DNA of 64,000 bases from Nevskia sp. Its GTDB lineage: Bacteria > Pseudomonadota > Gammaproteobacteria > Nevskiales > Nevskiaceae. The stretch lies in NCBI GenBank assembly GCA_023229645.1, contig JALNYU010000013.1, forward strand, positions 1 through 64,000, in the 5' to 3' direction. The translations under genes and the position numbers were made by a program. This document shows positions 8,568 through 17,700 of the stretch, piece after piece; the first letter of the stretch is position 1; every line of letters begins with the position of its first letter. Below the pieces are notes generated by a model. It saw only the letters and a program-made list of their open reading frames with translations. It was not told where the DNA came from and did no database searches.

Positions 8568-9184
8568 CGCTGGGCCTCGTCTGCGGCTTGCCAGAGTTCT
8601 CGCGTGTCGAAGCCGGCGAGGGCGGTCAGCAAGGCGGTCAGGACGCCAAAACTCCAAATGCCGGGTTGCAGCACGACATCCGCAAGGCTGCCGATCTTAA
8701 TAATCGTGACCAGCACGCCGATCAAAAATACCTCGACCATGCTCCACGGCCGCAGTTGTCGGAGTAGATGCATCGCCGCCGCAAAACCGCGCGGGACGCG
8801 ATGTAGAGACAACGGCAGCAGGATGTAGGCGTACAGCGCAAGCTGCAGTAACGGAAAGAAAAAAACGGTAAGTGCGGCAATCGCGGCAACCAGCGCGATG
8901 TGCGAGTTCCAGGCGCTAGCCACCATCTGCCACAGCGCCGCTTCGTTGCGAATCCCCTGGCTGCTGAGCGTTACCAGCGGGTAGGCGTTGGCGACGGCGA
9001 AGACGATGATGCCAGCGATGGTCAGCGCCAGCATCGCGTTGAGCTCAAGCCGCGAGCGGTGATACAGCGGCCCGCCGCAAGTGTGGCAGCGGGCCGCAGC
9101 GCCCGGTGCGAGTTCAACCCGCCGGTGCACGGTGTCGCAGTGTTCGCAAACGATCAGGGCTTGAGCGGGCATAGGCGCATTCAA
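8564..9184 (-). CDS. pqiA: PqiA-family membrane protein (first half of a split PqiA)
   Basis: A 206-residue inner-membrane protein opening with a zinc ribbon (CEHC at about 13-16, CHTC at about 33-36) and then four hydrophobic segments containing NAYPLVTL and WSMVEVFLIGVLV, the counterpart motifs of the N-terminal half of PqiA. It is the first gene of the pqi operon and overlaps the second half by 4 bp. Promoter elements must lie between it and the divergent slyX (58 bp apart), but no confident -35/-10 pair was identified. Confidence 0.88.
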   Translation of the reverse strand: MNAPMPAQALIVCEHCDTVHRRVELAPGAAARCHTCGGPLYHRSRLELNAMLALTIAGIIVFAVANAYPLVTLSSQGIRNEAALWQMVASAWNSHIALVAAIAALTVFFFPLLQLALYAYILLPLSLHRVPRGFAAAMHLLRQLRPWSMVEVFLIGVLVTIIKIGSLADVVLQPGIWSFGVLTALLTALAGFDTRELWQAADEAQR

Positions 9185-9242
9185 ACACAGCTGGCGGTGC
9201 GTCGGTAAACTGGACTATCCCCCGCACTGACCGCCAAGCGCC

Positions 9243-9458
9243 ATGTCGTCGATGATTGAACAACGCCTGATCGAACTCGAAACCAAGTTTGCCTACCAGG
9301 AAGATACGCTGCAGACCTTGAGCGCCGAAGTGCACCGTCAGCAGCAGGATATTGAGCGCCTCGAGTTGCGCTGCCGGCAGCTTTTAGAGCGCATGGCGGA
9401 TCCTTCCGATGGGGTTTTTCGCGGCAGCTTACGGGAAGAAATCCCGCCGCATTACTGA
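9243..9458 (+). CDS. slyX: SlyX family protein
   Basis: A 71-residue protein with the full SlyX pattern: IEQRLIELETKFAYQEDTLQTL at the start, a continuous heptad-like coiled coil through residue 50, and the conserved end IPPHY. SlyX proteins are short coiled coils of unknown molecular function found next to slyD in enterobacteria; here the gene stands alone, divergent from the pqi operon and upstream of the lipase gene. Confidence 0.9.
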   Translation: MSSMIEQRLIELETKFAYQEDTLQTLSAEVHRQQQDIERLELRCRQLLERMADPSDGVFRGSLREEIPPHY

Positions 9459-9597
9459 CAAGCATTCTTACCATTCGGTACCGTATTGACGCCGATGGAT
9501 CGGCTCTGTTACCTCTAATGCACCGGATGCGCGTCATCGGGGTCGATGGCGACGGAGCCGGCACGACATAAAACAAGTGTGCTAAGGAGGAGTTCTA

Positions 9598-10530
9598 ATG
9601 AAGAAGTATTTGGCCGGCTTATGTGCCGGTTTCACGCTGCTGTTGTCACTCGTTGCGTTGCCGGCTGCAGCCGCCGGTTACACCCAAACCCGCTATCCGA
9701 TTGTGCTCGCGCACGGCTTATTCGGCTTCGATACGCTCGCTGGCGTGCCGTATTTCTATCAAATCCCCGACGCGCTGAGCCGCGACGGCGCCAAGGTTTA
9801 CGTCACGAAGGTCTCGGCCGAAAACAGCAGCGTTGTCCGCGGCGAACAGCTGCTGACGCAGGTCAAAAACATTCTGGCCGTCACCGGCGCTAAGAAAGTC
9901 AATCTGATCGGCCACAGTCAAGGCGGTCTCGACATTCGCTACGTCGCCGCCGTGCGGCCGGATCTCGTAGCGTCAGTGACGACCGTCGGCACGCCGCACA
10001 AAGGCTCGAAGTTTGCCGATGCGCTGCGTGGCAAACTGGCGCCGGGCAGCCTCACTGAAGCCGTTCTGGCCAGTGTCGCCCAGGGTTTCGGTTCGCTGAT
10101 CAATATCCTTTCTGGCGGCGGTACCAATCCGCAAAATGCGATTGCCGCACTCGACGCGCTGACCAGCGCCGGTACCGCGAGCTTTAATTCCAAGTACCCG
10201 GCTGGTTTGCCGACCAGCAGCTGTGGCTCGGGTGCAGCGAGCGCCAACGGCGTTGCGTTCTATTCTTGGGGCGGCACCGGCCTGTTGACCAACGTGCTCG
10301 ATCTGACCGATCCGGCGCTCGGCCTCACGGGCTTGGCGTTTGGTTTCGAAGCCAACGATGGCCTCGTCGGCCGTTGCAGCAACCATTTCGGCAAGATCAT
10401 CGCAGACAACTACTTCCAGAACCATCTGGACGAAGTGAATCAGACTTTCGGTTTGGTCAGCTTGTTTACGTCGAATCCGGTGACGCTGTTCCGTGAACAG
10501 GCCAACCGCCTGAAGAACGCTGGGTTCTAA
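9598..10530 (+). CDS. lipA: Secreted triacylglycerol lipase, family I.1/I.2
   Basis: A 310-residue lipase with a Sec signal peptide ending near residue 26 (LPAAAAG). It shows the oxyanion motif YPIVLAHGLFGFD, the nucleophile elbow GHSQGG with Ser at 107, the catalytic Asp in ANDGLVG and His in QNHLDEVNQ, plus two cysteines (SSCGSG, GRCSNH) placed for the disulfide of Pseudomonas/Burkholderia lipases. These enzymes fold in the periplasm with a dedicated foldase and leave by the type II pathway. An excellent ribosome site (aaggagga) sits 8 bp before the ATG. The foldase gene overlaps its stop codon, confirming the I.1/I.2 assignment. Confidence 0.94.
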   Translation: MKKYLAGLCAGFTLLLSLVALPAAAAGYTQTRYPIVLAHGLFGFDTLAGVPYFYQIPDALSRDGAKVYVTKVSAENSSVVRGEQLLTQVKNILAVTGAKKVNLIGHSQGGLDIRYVAAVRPDLVASVTTVGTPHKGSKFADALRGKLAPGSLTEAVLASVAQGFGSLINILSGGGTNPQNAIAALDALTSAGTASFNSKYPAGLPTSSCGSGAASANGVAFYSWGGTGLLTNVLDLTDPALGLTGLAFGFEANDGLVGRCSNHFGKIIADNYFQNHLDEVNQTFGLVSLFTSNPVTLFREQANRLKNAGF

Positions 10531-11537
10531 TGATGAAACCGCGTATCGCGCTGGCCGCGCTCGCGGCTGCGTCGATCGCTGGGTTCCTGCTACTGGGGGC
10601 GCGTTCGGAGACGAGCGCGGCCTCAGCAGGTACGCCTTCGGCGGCACCGACATTGCCCTTGGCGACGTCGGTGCCCACCGCAGTGCCGGCAGCGCATGCC
10701 GACGCGGCGGAGAAACCGGCGGTGGTGGTGCCATCTTGGCAGGATACCGAGATCGACGGTGATATCCATTTCGACGCCTCCGGCGAGCTCATCCCGGATT
10801 TGGCGTTGCGGCAGTTTTACGACTATTTGTTGACCGCAATTGGCCAATTGCCCGAAGCCCAAATCGTGCAGCAGTTGCGTAACATCGGCCAATCGCGCCA
10901 TTTCAATGATCGACAGATGACAGCGCTAACGGCGCTATTTCAGCACTACATCGACTATCAAAAGGCCGCGGCTGCGCTCCGCGCTGATCGTACCGATTGG
11001 GCCGGGTTAACGCAGGTCTATCAGGCTCGCTATCAGCTCCGTCGCGACACGCTGGGTTTGCGTGCGGCGGATGGGTTTTTTGCTGAGAGCGAAGCATATG
11101 ACCGCTATGTATTGGCCAAAATCGAGATCGATAACGACAAGACACTAAGCCCATCGGCACGCGCGGCGCGGCTGGCCGCGGCGCGGACACAAGCGCCAGC
11201 AGAAGTCCGAGAGAATGAAGCGGCGGACGCGACGCTAACAGCGCTCGCCGACGTCGCCGATCAAGTGCGTCAGCAGGGTGGTGATGCCGCACAGCTACGC
11301 ATTGCGCGCGAGCAAATTGTTGGCGCTGAAGCGGCAGAACGCTTGCAGGCTCTGGATGACGAAAACGCTGACTGGAATCGCCGGCTCAGCGCGTTACGCG
11401 CCAACAAGCGACAGCTTGAGGTAACACCCGGCTTGACCGCAGACGACAAACAGCGCCAGCTCGACGCATTGATTGCCCGCGGTTTCAGCGGCCCAGACGC
11501 GGTTCGGGCGCGGTCGCTATTGGAGCTGAATCCATAA
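10530..11537 (+). CDS. lifO: Lipase-specific foldase (Lif)
   Basis: A 335-residue inner-membrane steric chaperone: one N-terminal membrane anchor (about 5-22), a variable Ala/Pro-rich linker to about residue 70, then the helical foldase domain. The family motif RxxFDY(F/C)LSA is present in variant form as RQFYDYLLTA near residue 90. The remaining alpha-helical body, rich in Ala, Arg and Gln, matches extended Lif scaffolds that embrace the lipase. The ATG overlaps the lipase TAA by one base, the usual lip-lif arrangement. The last 50 bp overlap the convergent small gene on the other strand. Confidence 0.92.
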   Translation: MMKPRIALAALAAASIAGFLLLGARSETSAASAGTPSAAPTLPLATSVPTAVPAAHADAAEKPAVVVPSWQDTEIDGDIHFDASGELIPDLALRQFYDYLLTAIGQLPEAQIVQQLRNIGQSRHFNDRQMTALTALFQHYIDYQKAAAALRADRTDWAGLTQVYQARYQLRRDTLGLRAADGFFAESEAYDRYVLAKIEIDNDKTLSPSARAARLAAARTQAPAEVRENEAADATLTALADVADQVRQQGGDAAQLRIAREQIVGAEAAERLQALDDENADWNRRLSALRANKRQLEVTPGLTADDKQRQLDALIARGFSGPDAVRARSLLELNP

Positions 11538-11682
11538 TTCCGGCGGCAGCGGCGCGCTTGCGCCAGCGCGCCAATTCCCGGGCGTAGATTTTCAGTTCGC
11601 AGTCGGCGCAGCCGCCGCCGCAGCAGTCGTAGTTTTCCGGTGGCAGTGGCTTCGGCGGTAGCGGCTCGGGTGCGGAGGACAT
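11485..11682 (-). CDS. Small oxidoreductase-like domain protein
   Basis: A 65-residue protein with a Pro-rich start (PEPLPPKPLPPENYDCC) and the cysteine cluster CCGGGCADC followed by YARELARW. This matches the short 'oxidoreductase-like, N-terminal' (PF09791) family, in which a PP-x-P-x(n)-CCG-x-GC-x-x-C pattern precedes a helix. The function is not established; the cysteines may bind a metal. Its 3' end overlaps the convergent foldase gene by about 53 bp. The conserved pattern, not the codons, is the reason for calling it. Confidence 0.75.
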   Translation of the reverse strand: MSSAPEPLPPKPLPPENYDCCGGGCADCELKIYARELARWRKRAAAAGIMDSAPIATAPEPRLGR

Positions 11683-11811
11683 GATTCAGTGGCTAGGGCG
11701 GAGCAGTTTCGTAGGCGGATATTAGCCGACACCATGCTCGCGGCTTTGACCGGAGGGGCGATTCCAGCGACGCTATAAGGCTATTTGCGCTTAGCGCTGT
11801 TGGGAAAGTTT

Positions 11812-12408
11812 ATGCCTATTATTTCTGTCGATACGCCGCTGATTCTTGCTTCCGGCTCGCGCTATCGCGCCGAATTACTCGGCCGCCTGCAACTCCCCTT
11901 CGTTGCGGTGCCGTCGTCCGTTGACGAAACCCGGCTGCCGGGCGAAGCGCCGCGCGCGCTGGCCGAGCGGCTGGCGCTGGCCAAAGCACGGGCGGTGAGT
12001 GCGCGCTTTCCGGAGCGTTGGGTGCTCGGTTCCGATCAAGTTGCGGCACTGGGCGAGCGGGTGCTCGGCAAACCGGGCGATCGGGCGACGGCGATCGCGC
12101 AGCTCGAAGCGCAGTCGGGTCACGAAATCCAATTCATCACGGCGATGGTGCTGTTGCACGATGACGCGCTGCCGCTACCGCTGCACGTTGACATCACCAC
12201 GGTGCGTTTCCGCAGGCTGAGCCGGGCTGAGATCGAACGCTATGTCGACGCCGAGCCGGCACTCGACTGCGCCGGCAGCTTTAAGAGCGAAGGCCTCGGC
12301 ATCGCGCTATGCGAGGCCATTAGTACCGACGACGCCACCGGGCTCGTCGGCCTGCCGCTGATCGCGGTGTGCCGCTTGCTGGCGGCAGCTGGCTATCCGT
12401 TGCCTTAA
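11812..12408 (+). CDS. maf: Maf family nucleotide pyrophosphatase (YceF-like)
   Basis: A 198-residue Maf protein. The start at 11812 (MPIISVD) has a gggaaag ribosome site at the right distance; a start nine codons upstream is less likely. Family motifs are present: LILASGSRYRAELL with the S-x-S-x-R nucleotide loop, the DE of SSVDETRLPGE, VLGSDQVA, and a YVDAEPALDCAGSFKSEGLG region. Maf proteins hydrolyse non-canonical or modified nucleoside triphosphates; the YceF subgroup prefers 7-methyl-GTP. The gene ends 4 bp inside the convergent HAD gene. Confidence 0.9.
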   Translation: MPIISVDTPLILASGSRYRAELLGRLQLPFVAVPSSVDETRLPGEAPRALAERLALAKARAVSARFPERWVLGSDQVAALGERVLGKPGDRATAIAQLEAQSGHEIQFITAMVLLHDDALPLPLHVDITTVRFRRLSRAEIERYVDAEPALDCAGSFKSEGLGIALCEAISTDDATGLVGLPLIAVCRLLAAAGYPLP

Positions 12409-13052
12409 TCGGTAAGCCAAGCTGGAATCGCGCGTACCGTTTCGAGTACGGCTTCAGCGCCGGCCTGCAGCAGCCGGTCTGGCGCGTGCACGCCGCAGGC
12501 CACACCCAACGCCGGCATACCGAGCGCACGCGCCATCGCCACGTCGTATTCGGTGTCGCCGATCATCAGCGCGCGTTCCGGGGCAACGTTGGTCGCGGCT
12601 AAGATTTGTTCGAGCATCAGTGGATGCGGTTTGTCGGCGGTTTCGTCGGCACAACGGGTAATTTCGAACAGCGGCAGCAATTGCGGATGATGCGAGAGCG
12701 AACGGTCCAGCCCGAAACGTGGTTTGCCGGTGGCGATGGCCAAACGATGACCGGCGCCGTGCAGCGCCGTCAATGTTTCCAGCGCGCCGTCGAACAACAG
12801 CGTCTGAAAAACGTTCTCGGGGGCTTTTTGGCGGTAGGCGCCGATCAACTGCAACAGCTTCTCCGGCTGGAATTCCGGGTATAGCCGGCGCATGCCGTCG
12901 ACCAGACCGAGGCCGATCAACTCGGAGATTTCATGATCGGCACGCGGCGGTAGGCCCAGCGTGCGAATCGCGTTTTGCAGCGTGGCGACGATCTGGCCGG
13001 CGGAGTCGGCGAGGGTGCCGTCCCAGTCGAAGATCAGTAAATCGAATTGCAT
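12405..13052 (-). CDS. HAD-superfamily phosphatase (phosphoglycolate phosphatase-like)
   Basis: A 215-residue subfamily IA HAD hydrolase. Motif I is DWDGTLADS (nucleophile Asp near residue 9), motif II IATGKPRFGLD, and motif III/IV GDTEYDVAMARALGM, with a helical cap between about 15 and 80. It resembles the phosphoglycolate-phosphatase-like proteins that sit beside rluC in many gammaproteobacteria, which is its position here (18 bp downstream of rluC). Substrate is not predictable from sequence. Confidence 0.9.
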   Translation of the reverse strand: MQFDLLIFDWDGTLADSAGQIVATLQNAIRTLGLPPRADHEISELIGLGLVDGMRRLYPEFQPEKLLQLIGAYRQKAPENVFQTLLFDGALETLTALHGAGHRLAIATGKPRFGLDRSLSHHPQLLPLFEITRCADETADKPHPLMLEQILAATNVAPERALMIGDTEYDVAMARALGMPALGVACGVHAPDRLLQAGAEAVLETVRAIPAWLTD

Positions 13053-13070
13053 GCCGGTTCCTTGTTCTAC

Positions 13071-14249
13071 TTAGCGGCCGGGGCCGAGTTTGTCCATGAA
13101 GCTGCGTAAGTCATCGCTGATCGGCGCGTTGATCATTAATTTCGGGAACGACACTGCGCCGCTAGCGTCAGCCGGCAGTTGCAGAAAGTGGGAATGCAAA
13201 AACATGCGCCGCAGGCCGAGTTCGCGCAGCGTCTTTTGTTCATCGCGTAAGCCGTATTTGCGGTCGCCGGCCACTGGGTGCCCGAGCGCCAGTGCGTGCA
13301 CGCGGATTTGATGCGTGCGGCCGGAAAAGATGTGGACTTCGCACAAAGTCGCATCGCGGTAATGCGCTTGCGGAATAAATCGAGACTTAGAGGGTTTGCC
13401 GTCTTCTTCGTCGACTTCGACAAAGCGCTCGCCGCCGGCAAGGCGGCTTTTCACCAGCGCGGCATCAACATCGCGCGCGCCGCCGGCGAGGCGTCCGACC
13501 AATAACGCGAAATAGCGTTTATCGGCCAAGCCGTCGCGGAATGCGCGCTGCGCACGCAATAAGCCGGGCCGGGATTTAGCCAGCAGCAACACGCCGCTGG
13601 TGTCGCGGTCGAGCCGGTGGGCGAGTTCTAGAAACGTGTACTTGCCCCAGCCGCGGGCGATTTCAATGACGCCGTACGCGATGCCCGTGCCACCGTGTGA
13701 GGCTAGTCCGGCGGGTTTGCTGATTGCGAGGAAGTGCTCGTCTTCATAAACGATGGCTTCGCGTAAACGGTTCAGCACGGCGTCCGGCGCGCGGATCGGC
13801 TCGTCGCGGTCGGCGATGCGCACCGGCGGAATGCGGACTTCCTCGCCAGCAACGAGTTTGCGCTCGGGTTTGGCGCGCCCCCCATCGACCCGCACCTGGC
13901 CTGAACGAAGCAGCTGGTAGACGTGTGATTTCGGCACGCCGGGCAGGCGTTTCAGCAAGAAATTGTCGATGCGTTGGCCGTCTTCGTTTTCGCCGACCGG
14001 CACATGCCGTACTTGCACCGCAGGTGCTATCTCGACCGGGGCCTCGATTTTCCGCACCGGTGCGGTACGCGCCCGGCCGGGGACGCTGCGGGTCGGTGTT
14101 TCGGGGCGCGGTTTGCGCGGCGGGCGCGTACCGTTCGTCGGTTTTCCATTCCCTACGCCAGCCTTGGCTTTCTTAAGCACGGCTTTACCCGCTGTGCCGG
14201 CCGATTGGGTAGTTTTTACCCGGGAATTTAATGGTTTTTTAGGATTCAA
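13071..14249 (-). CDS. rluC: 23S rRNA pseudouridine synthase RluC
   Basis: A 392-residue RluA/RluC family enzyme. An S4 RNA-binding domain (about 91-145, QRIDNFLLKRL... KSHVYQLLRSGQVRVDG) precedes the catalytic domain, whose signature HRLDRDTSGVLLLAKS carries the catalytic Asp214. RluC makes pseudouridines 955, 2504 and 2580 in 23S rRNA. The chain is longer than E. coli RluC because of a roughly 80-residue N-terminal extension rich in Lys, Arg, Pro and Thr. Shorter starts exist, but the annotated one keeps the frame. The divergent neighbour is rne, the conserved rluC-rne arrangement. Confidence 0.93.
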   Translation of the reverse strand: MNPKKPLNSRVKTTQSAGTAGKAVLKKAKAGVGNGKPTNGTRPPRKPRPETPTRSVPGRARTAPVRKIEAPVEIAPAVQVRHVPVGENEDGQRIDNFLLKRLPGVPKSHVYQLLRSGQVRVDGGRAKPERKLVAGEEVRIPPVRIADRDEPIRAPDAVLNRLREAIVYEDEHFLAISKPAGLASHGGTGIAYGVIEIARGWGKYTFLELAHRLDRDTSGVLLLAKSRPGLLRAQRAFRDGLADKRYFALLVGRLAGGARDVDAALVKSRLAGGERFVEVDEEDGKPSKSRFIPQAHYRDATLCEVHIFSGRTHQIRVHALALGHPVAGDRKYGLRDEQKTLRELGLRRMFLHSHFLQLPADASGAVSFPKLMINAPISDDLRSFMDKLGPGR

Positions 14250-14738
14250 TGCGTACTCGGCTCGGGTAAGGAATTAATAACAGCACCCGTCCTGACACGG
14301 ATGAAGGGGAGGGGGAACGAAATGACACGGCACTCGGGCTCGAATTATCGCTACTTTTCGCTTGACGGCGATCAAGTGCGCGCGCAGGCCTTTGAGTGGC
14401 TTACAGAAAACTACCGGATTCCACAACTTTATGGCAAACTGTTACCGCTTGGGGACGAATGTCCCAAGCTGATCCCCGGTACGCGGCTCTTCAGCACGTA
14501 CCGGACACGGCAAGTTAAAACGGTGCGGATCGTAGCAAATCGCCTGACTTGCCGACGTTATTTTAGTGCTCTTCGACTCGAAGAGTGTGAACCATAAATA
14601 CAGCGTTCCCGCGCGAGGCGGGGATGGAACGACGATCGAATCCCAAATTATCCGAGACGATCAAGGCGCGCAGCAGACGCGCCGCATCCCTTTGCGCGCG
14701 GTCGAGCCTTCTCACGGACAGTTATCGAGACCGCAATA
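14250..14738 (+). promoter_or_regulatory. Long rne leader/promoter region with stable hairpin
   Basis: A 489-bp non-coding interval separates rluC and rne. In enterobacteria rne has a long 5' UTR whose stem-loops let RNase E autoregulate its own mRNA; the length here suits a similar arrangement (inference). Near its end is a perfect hairpin, ctcttcg-act-cgaagag at 14569-14585, flanked by further G-U pairs. An open frame of 98 codons (14301-14597) lies inside but has no recognisable family features. Confidence 0.45.
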
Positions 14739-17700
14739 ATGAAAAGAATTTTAATCAACGCCACACAGCGCGAGGAATTGCGCGTGGGCATCGTCGATGG
14801 TCAGAAGCTTTATGACCTTGACATCGAGCTGGCGTCACGCGAGCAACGCAAGTCAAATGTCTACAAAGGCAAAATCACACGGGTAGAGCCGAGCTTAGAA
14901 GCCTGTTTTGTTGACTACGGCGCCGAACGCCACGGCTTTCTGCCGCTAAAAGAAGTCCACCGCGAGTATTACCGGCCGAACGCCGGCAATAAAGGCGGCA
15001 GCAACGCCCGTGATCTGATCGCTGAAGGCACGGAAGTTATCGTCCAAGTCGAAAAGGAAGAGCGCGGCAATAAAGGCGCTGCGCTGACCACCTACGTCAG
15101 TCTCGCCGGCCGTTATTTGGTATTGATGCCGAATAACCCCAAGGCCGGCGGTATTTCCCGCCGTGTTGAAGGCGAGGAACGCGAAGAAGCGCGTGAAGTA
15201 TTGAGCGCGCTAGTGATCCCGGAAGGAATGGGCATCATCGTTCGTACCAATGGCATCGGCCGCTCGGCACCGGAACTGCAAGCGGATTTGGATCAGCTCG
15301 CCGAAACCTGGCACCGCATTTACGGCGCCGCCGCGGAACTGAGCGCGCCGTTCCCGCTGTACAAAGAAAACAACGTTGTATTGCGCGCGCTGCGCGATTA
15401 CCTACGGCCGGATATCGGCGAGGTCATCGTCGATAACGCCGAAATCTTCGAAGAGGCGCGCGCGCAGATGCAGCGTTCGATGCCGACTGAATTGAACAAG
15501 CTGAAGCTGTATCGGGACGACATCCCGCTGTTTTCGCGCTACCAGGTGGAAAGCCAGATTGAGTCGGCACATGAGCGCCTCGTGCGCTTGCCGAGCGGCG
15601 GCTCGATCGTCATCGACCACACCGAAGCGCTCACCGCAATCGACATCAACTCGGCCAAAGCCACCAGCGCCGGCGGCATTGAAGAAACCGCGCTGCAGAC
15701 GAACCTGGAAGCGGCAGATGAAATTGCGCGCCAGTTGCGTCTGCGCGATCTCGGCGGTTTGATCGTCATCGACTTCATCGATATGAACAGCGCTAAAAAC
15801 CAGCGCGAAGTTGAGAAAGCGATTCAGGAAGCCTGCAACATCGACCGTGCGCGCGTCCAGGTGGGCCGCTTGAGCCGCTTCGGCCTGCTGGAAATGAGCC
15901 GCCAGCGCTTGCGCCCGAGCTTGTCTGAACATACCCAAATTGCGTGCCCGCGTTGCGAAGGCCGCGGCCAAATCCGTTCGGTTGAGTCGTTGGCGCTGGC
16001 GGTGCTGCGTCTGATCGAAGAAGAGTGCATGAAGGATCGCACCGGCCGCGTTGTTGCGCAGCTGCCGGTTGATGTAGCGACGTACTTGCTGAACGAAAAG
16101 CGCGGGGTGATCGCCGAGTTTGAAACGCGGTATATGGTCATTGTCACGCTGGTCCCGAACGAGACGCTAGAAACGCCGAAATATGAGATCGAGCGCATTC
16201 GCGCCGATCAGCTGCCTCAAGACAGCAACGCCGGCATGAGTTACCGCATGCCGCAGGATTACAAGGCCGATGCCCGCGCCGCACTGGCTGCGACGCAGGG
16301 GCCGGCCCGTGCAAGTGCGGATGCCGCAGTGAAGCCGCTATTGCCGAACGCGCCAGCACCGTTACCGATGGACGCTGAAATGCCGCCGAAGCCGGCGACA
16401 GCGGCGGCGCCCGCGATGTCGGCGGTGCCGAGCATCTGGCAGAAATTGTTGAGCTTCTTCGGTTTTGGTCCCAGTGCCGAAAGCCGCAAGGCTGATGCCG
16501 CGCGGCCGCCACGCCCCGGCGCACAGCCGACGCGTCCGAATCGTGATGGCCGTGGTGATGGCCGGAGCGCCGAAGGGCGCCGGGATGGGCGCCCGCAAGA
16601 CGGTCAACGCCGTGATAATCGCGACGCGGGCCGTGGTTCCGATGGTCGGAACGAAAATCGTAATGGCCAGCGGCCGCAGGACGGCCAACGCCGCGACGGC
16701 CGAAAAGAAGGTCCGAACGAGCAGCGCAACGGCAATCCGAACGCGAACGCCAACAATCCCAACCGTAACCGGAATGAGGCGCGCAATGGCGAACCGCGCG
16801 GGAACGAGGGCAGGGGGGAGCGACCACAGCAGCCGCCGCGCCCGCCGCAGCAACAGCCGCGGCCGCCGCAAAATCAAAATGGCAATCCGAATGCGCAACG
16901 CCCGCAGCCGCCAGCGCCGGCTGCCTCCGTCCCGGCTTCGTCAGACGCTGCAGCGGCGGTCCCGCTGACTGCCGTTACTGCGGCGGCGGCGGTTGCCGCG
17001 ACCGAGGTTGCCGACAACATGCAGAGTCTCATGGCGCTGCCCGAGGCCATGCCGCCGGTGCAGGGGCCGGTTTCTGAAAACGGTGAGCCGTTGCCACAGC
17101 GCGAAGGTGGCGGTCGTCGCGGTCGGCGTGGTCGGCGTGGTCGTGGTCGCGGCCGGAGCGGCGGTGAGAACGGCGAGCCGCGGCAGAACGCCGACGGTAG
17201 CGAGGCGCGTGACGACGAATTTGACGGCGATAACGCCGACATGACGTCCGATACGATGACCGCTGATGACGCGATGGCGCCGATGTTCGATCCGGCGGCA
17301 ATCCAGCCGCGTCCCGCGAGCACGGAGCCAGGTTATGCGCCGCGGCGCGATCAGCGTCCGATGCGAACCGAAGCGCCGATGGTCGAGAACGATGCCGATG
17401 ACAGCGCCGAGGCGGAGCAATTGCCAGAAATGGCCGCGCCTGCAGTTGAGTCTGAGTCGATGCCAACGACGCCGATCGCGACGGCTGAGGTTGTTGCCGC
17501 AGTTGCCGAACCGGTAATGGACGTTGTAATCGTTTCCGAAGCCGCTCCTGAGATCGGTGCTGAGACTGCTGCGGTGCCTGAAATGACGGCCGAGGCTGCT
17601 AGTGCGATGCCCGCCAACGGTGACGTGGCCCCAACTCCGGCGCCTGCAACCGAGCCTGCTGAGATGATGGTTGAGGCCGCGCCTGCGCCAATGGCGGAGC

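Noticed and set aside
14301..14597. 98-codon frame in the rne leader
   Set aside because: No recognisable family and in a region expected to be an untranslated leader; conservation would be needed to accept it.
16144..16898. Arg-rich minus-strand frames inside rne
   Set aside because: Antisense shadows of the Arg/Gly-rich RNA-binding segment of RNase E.
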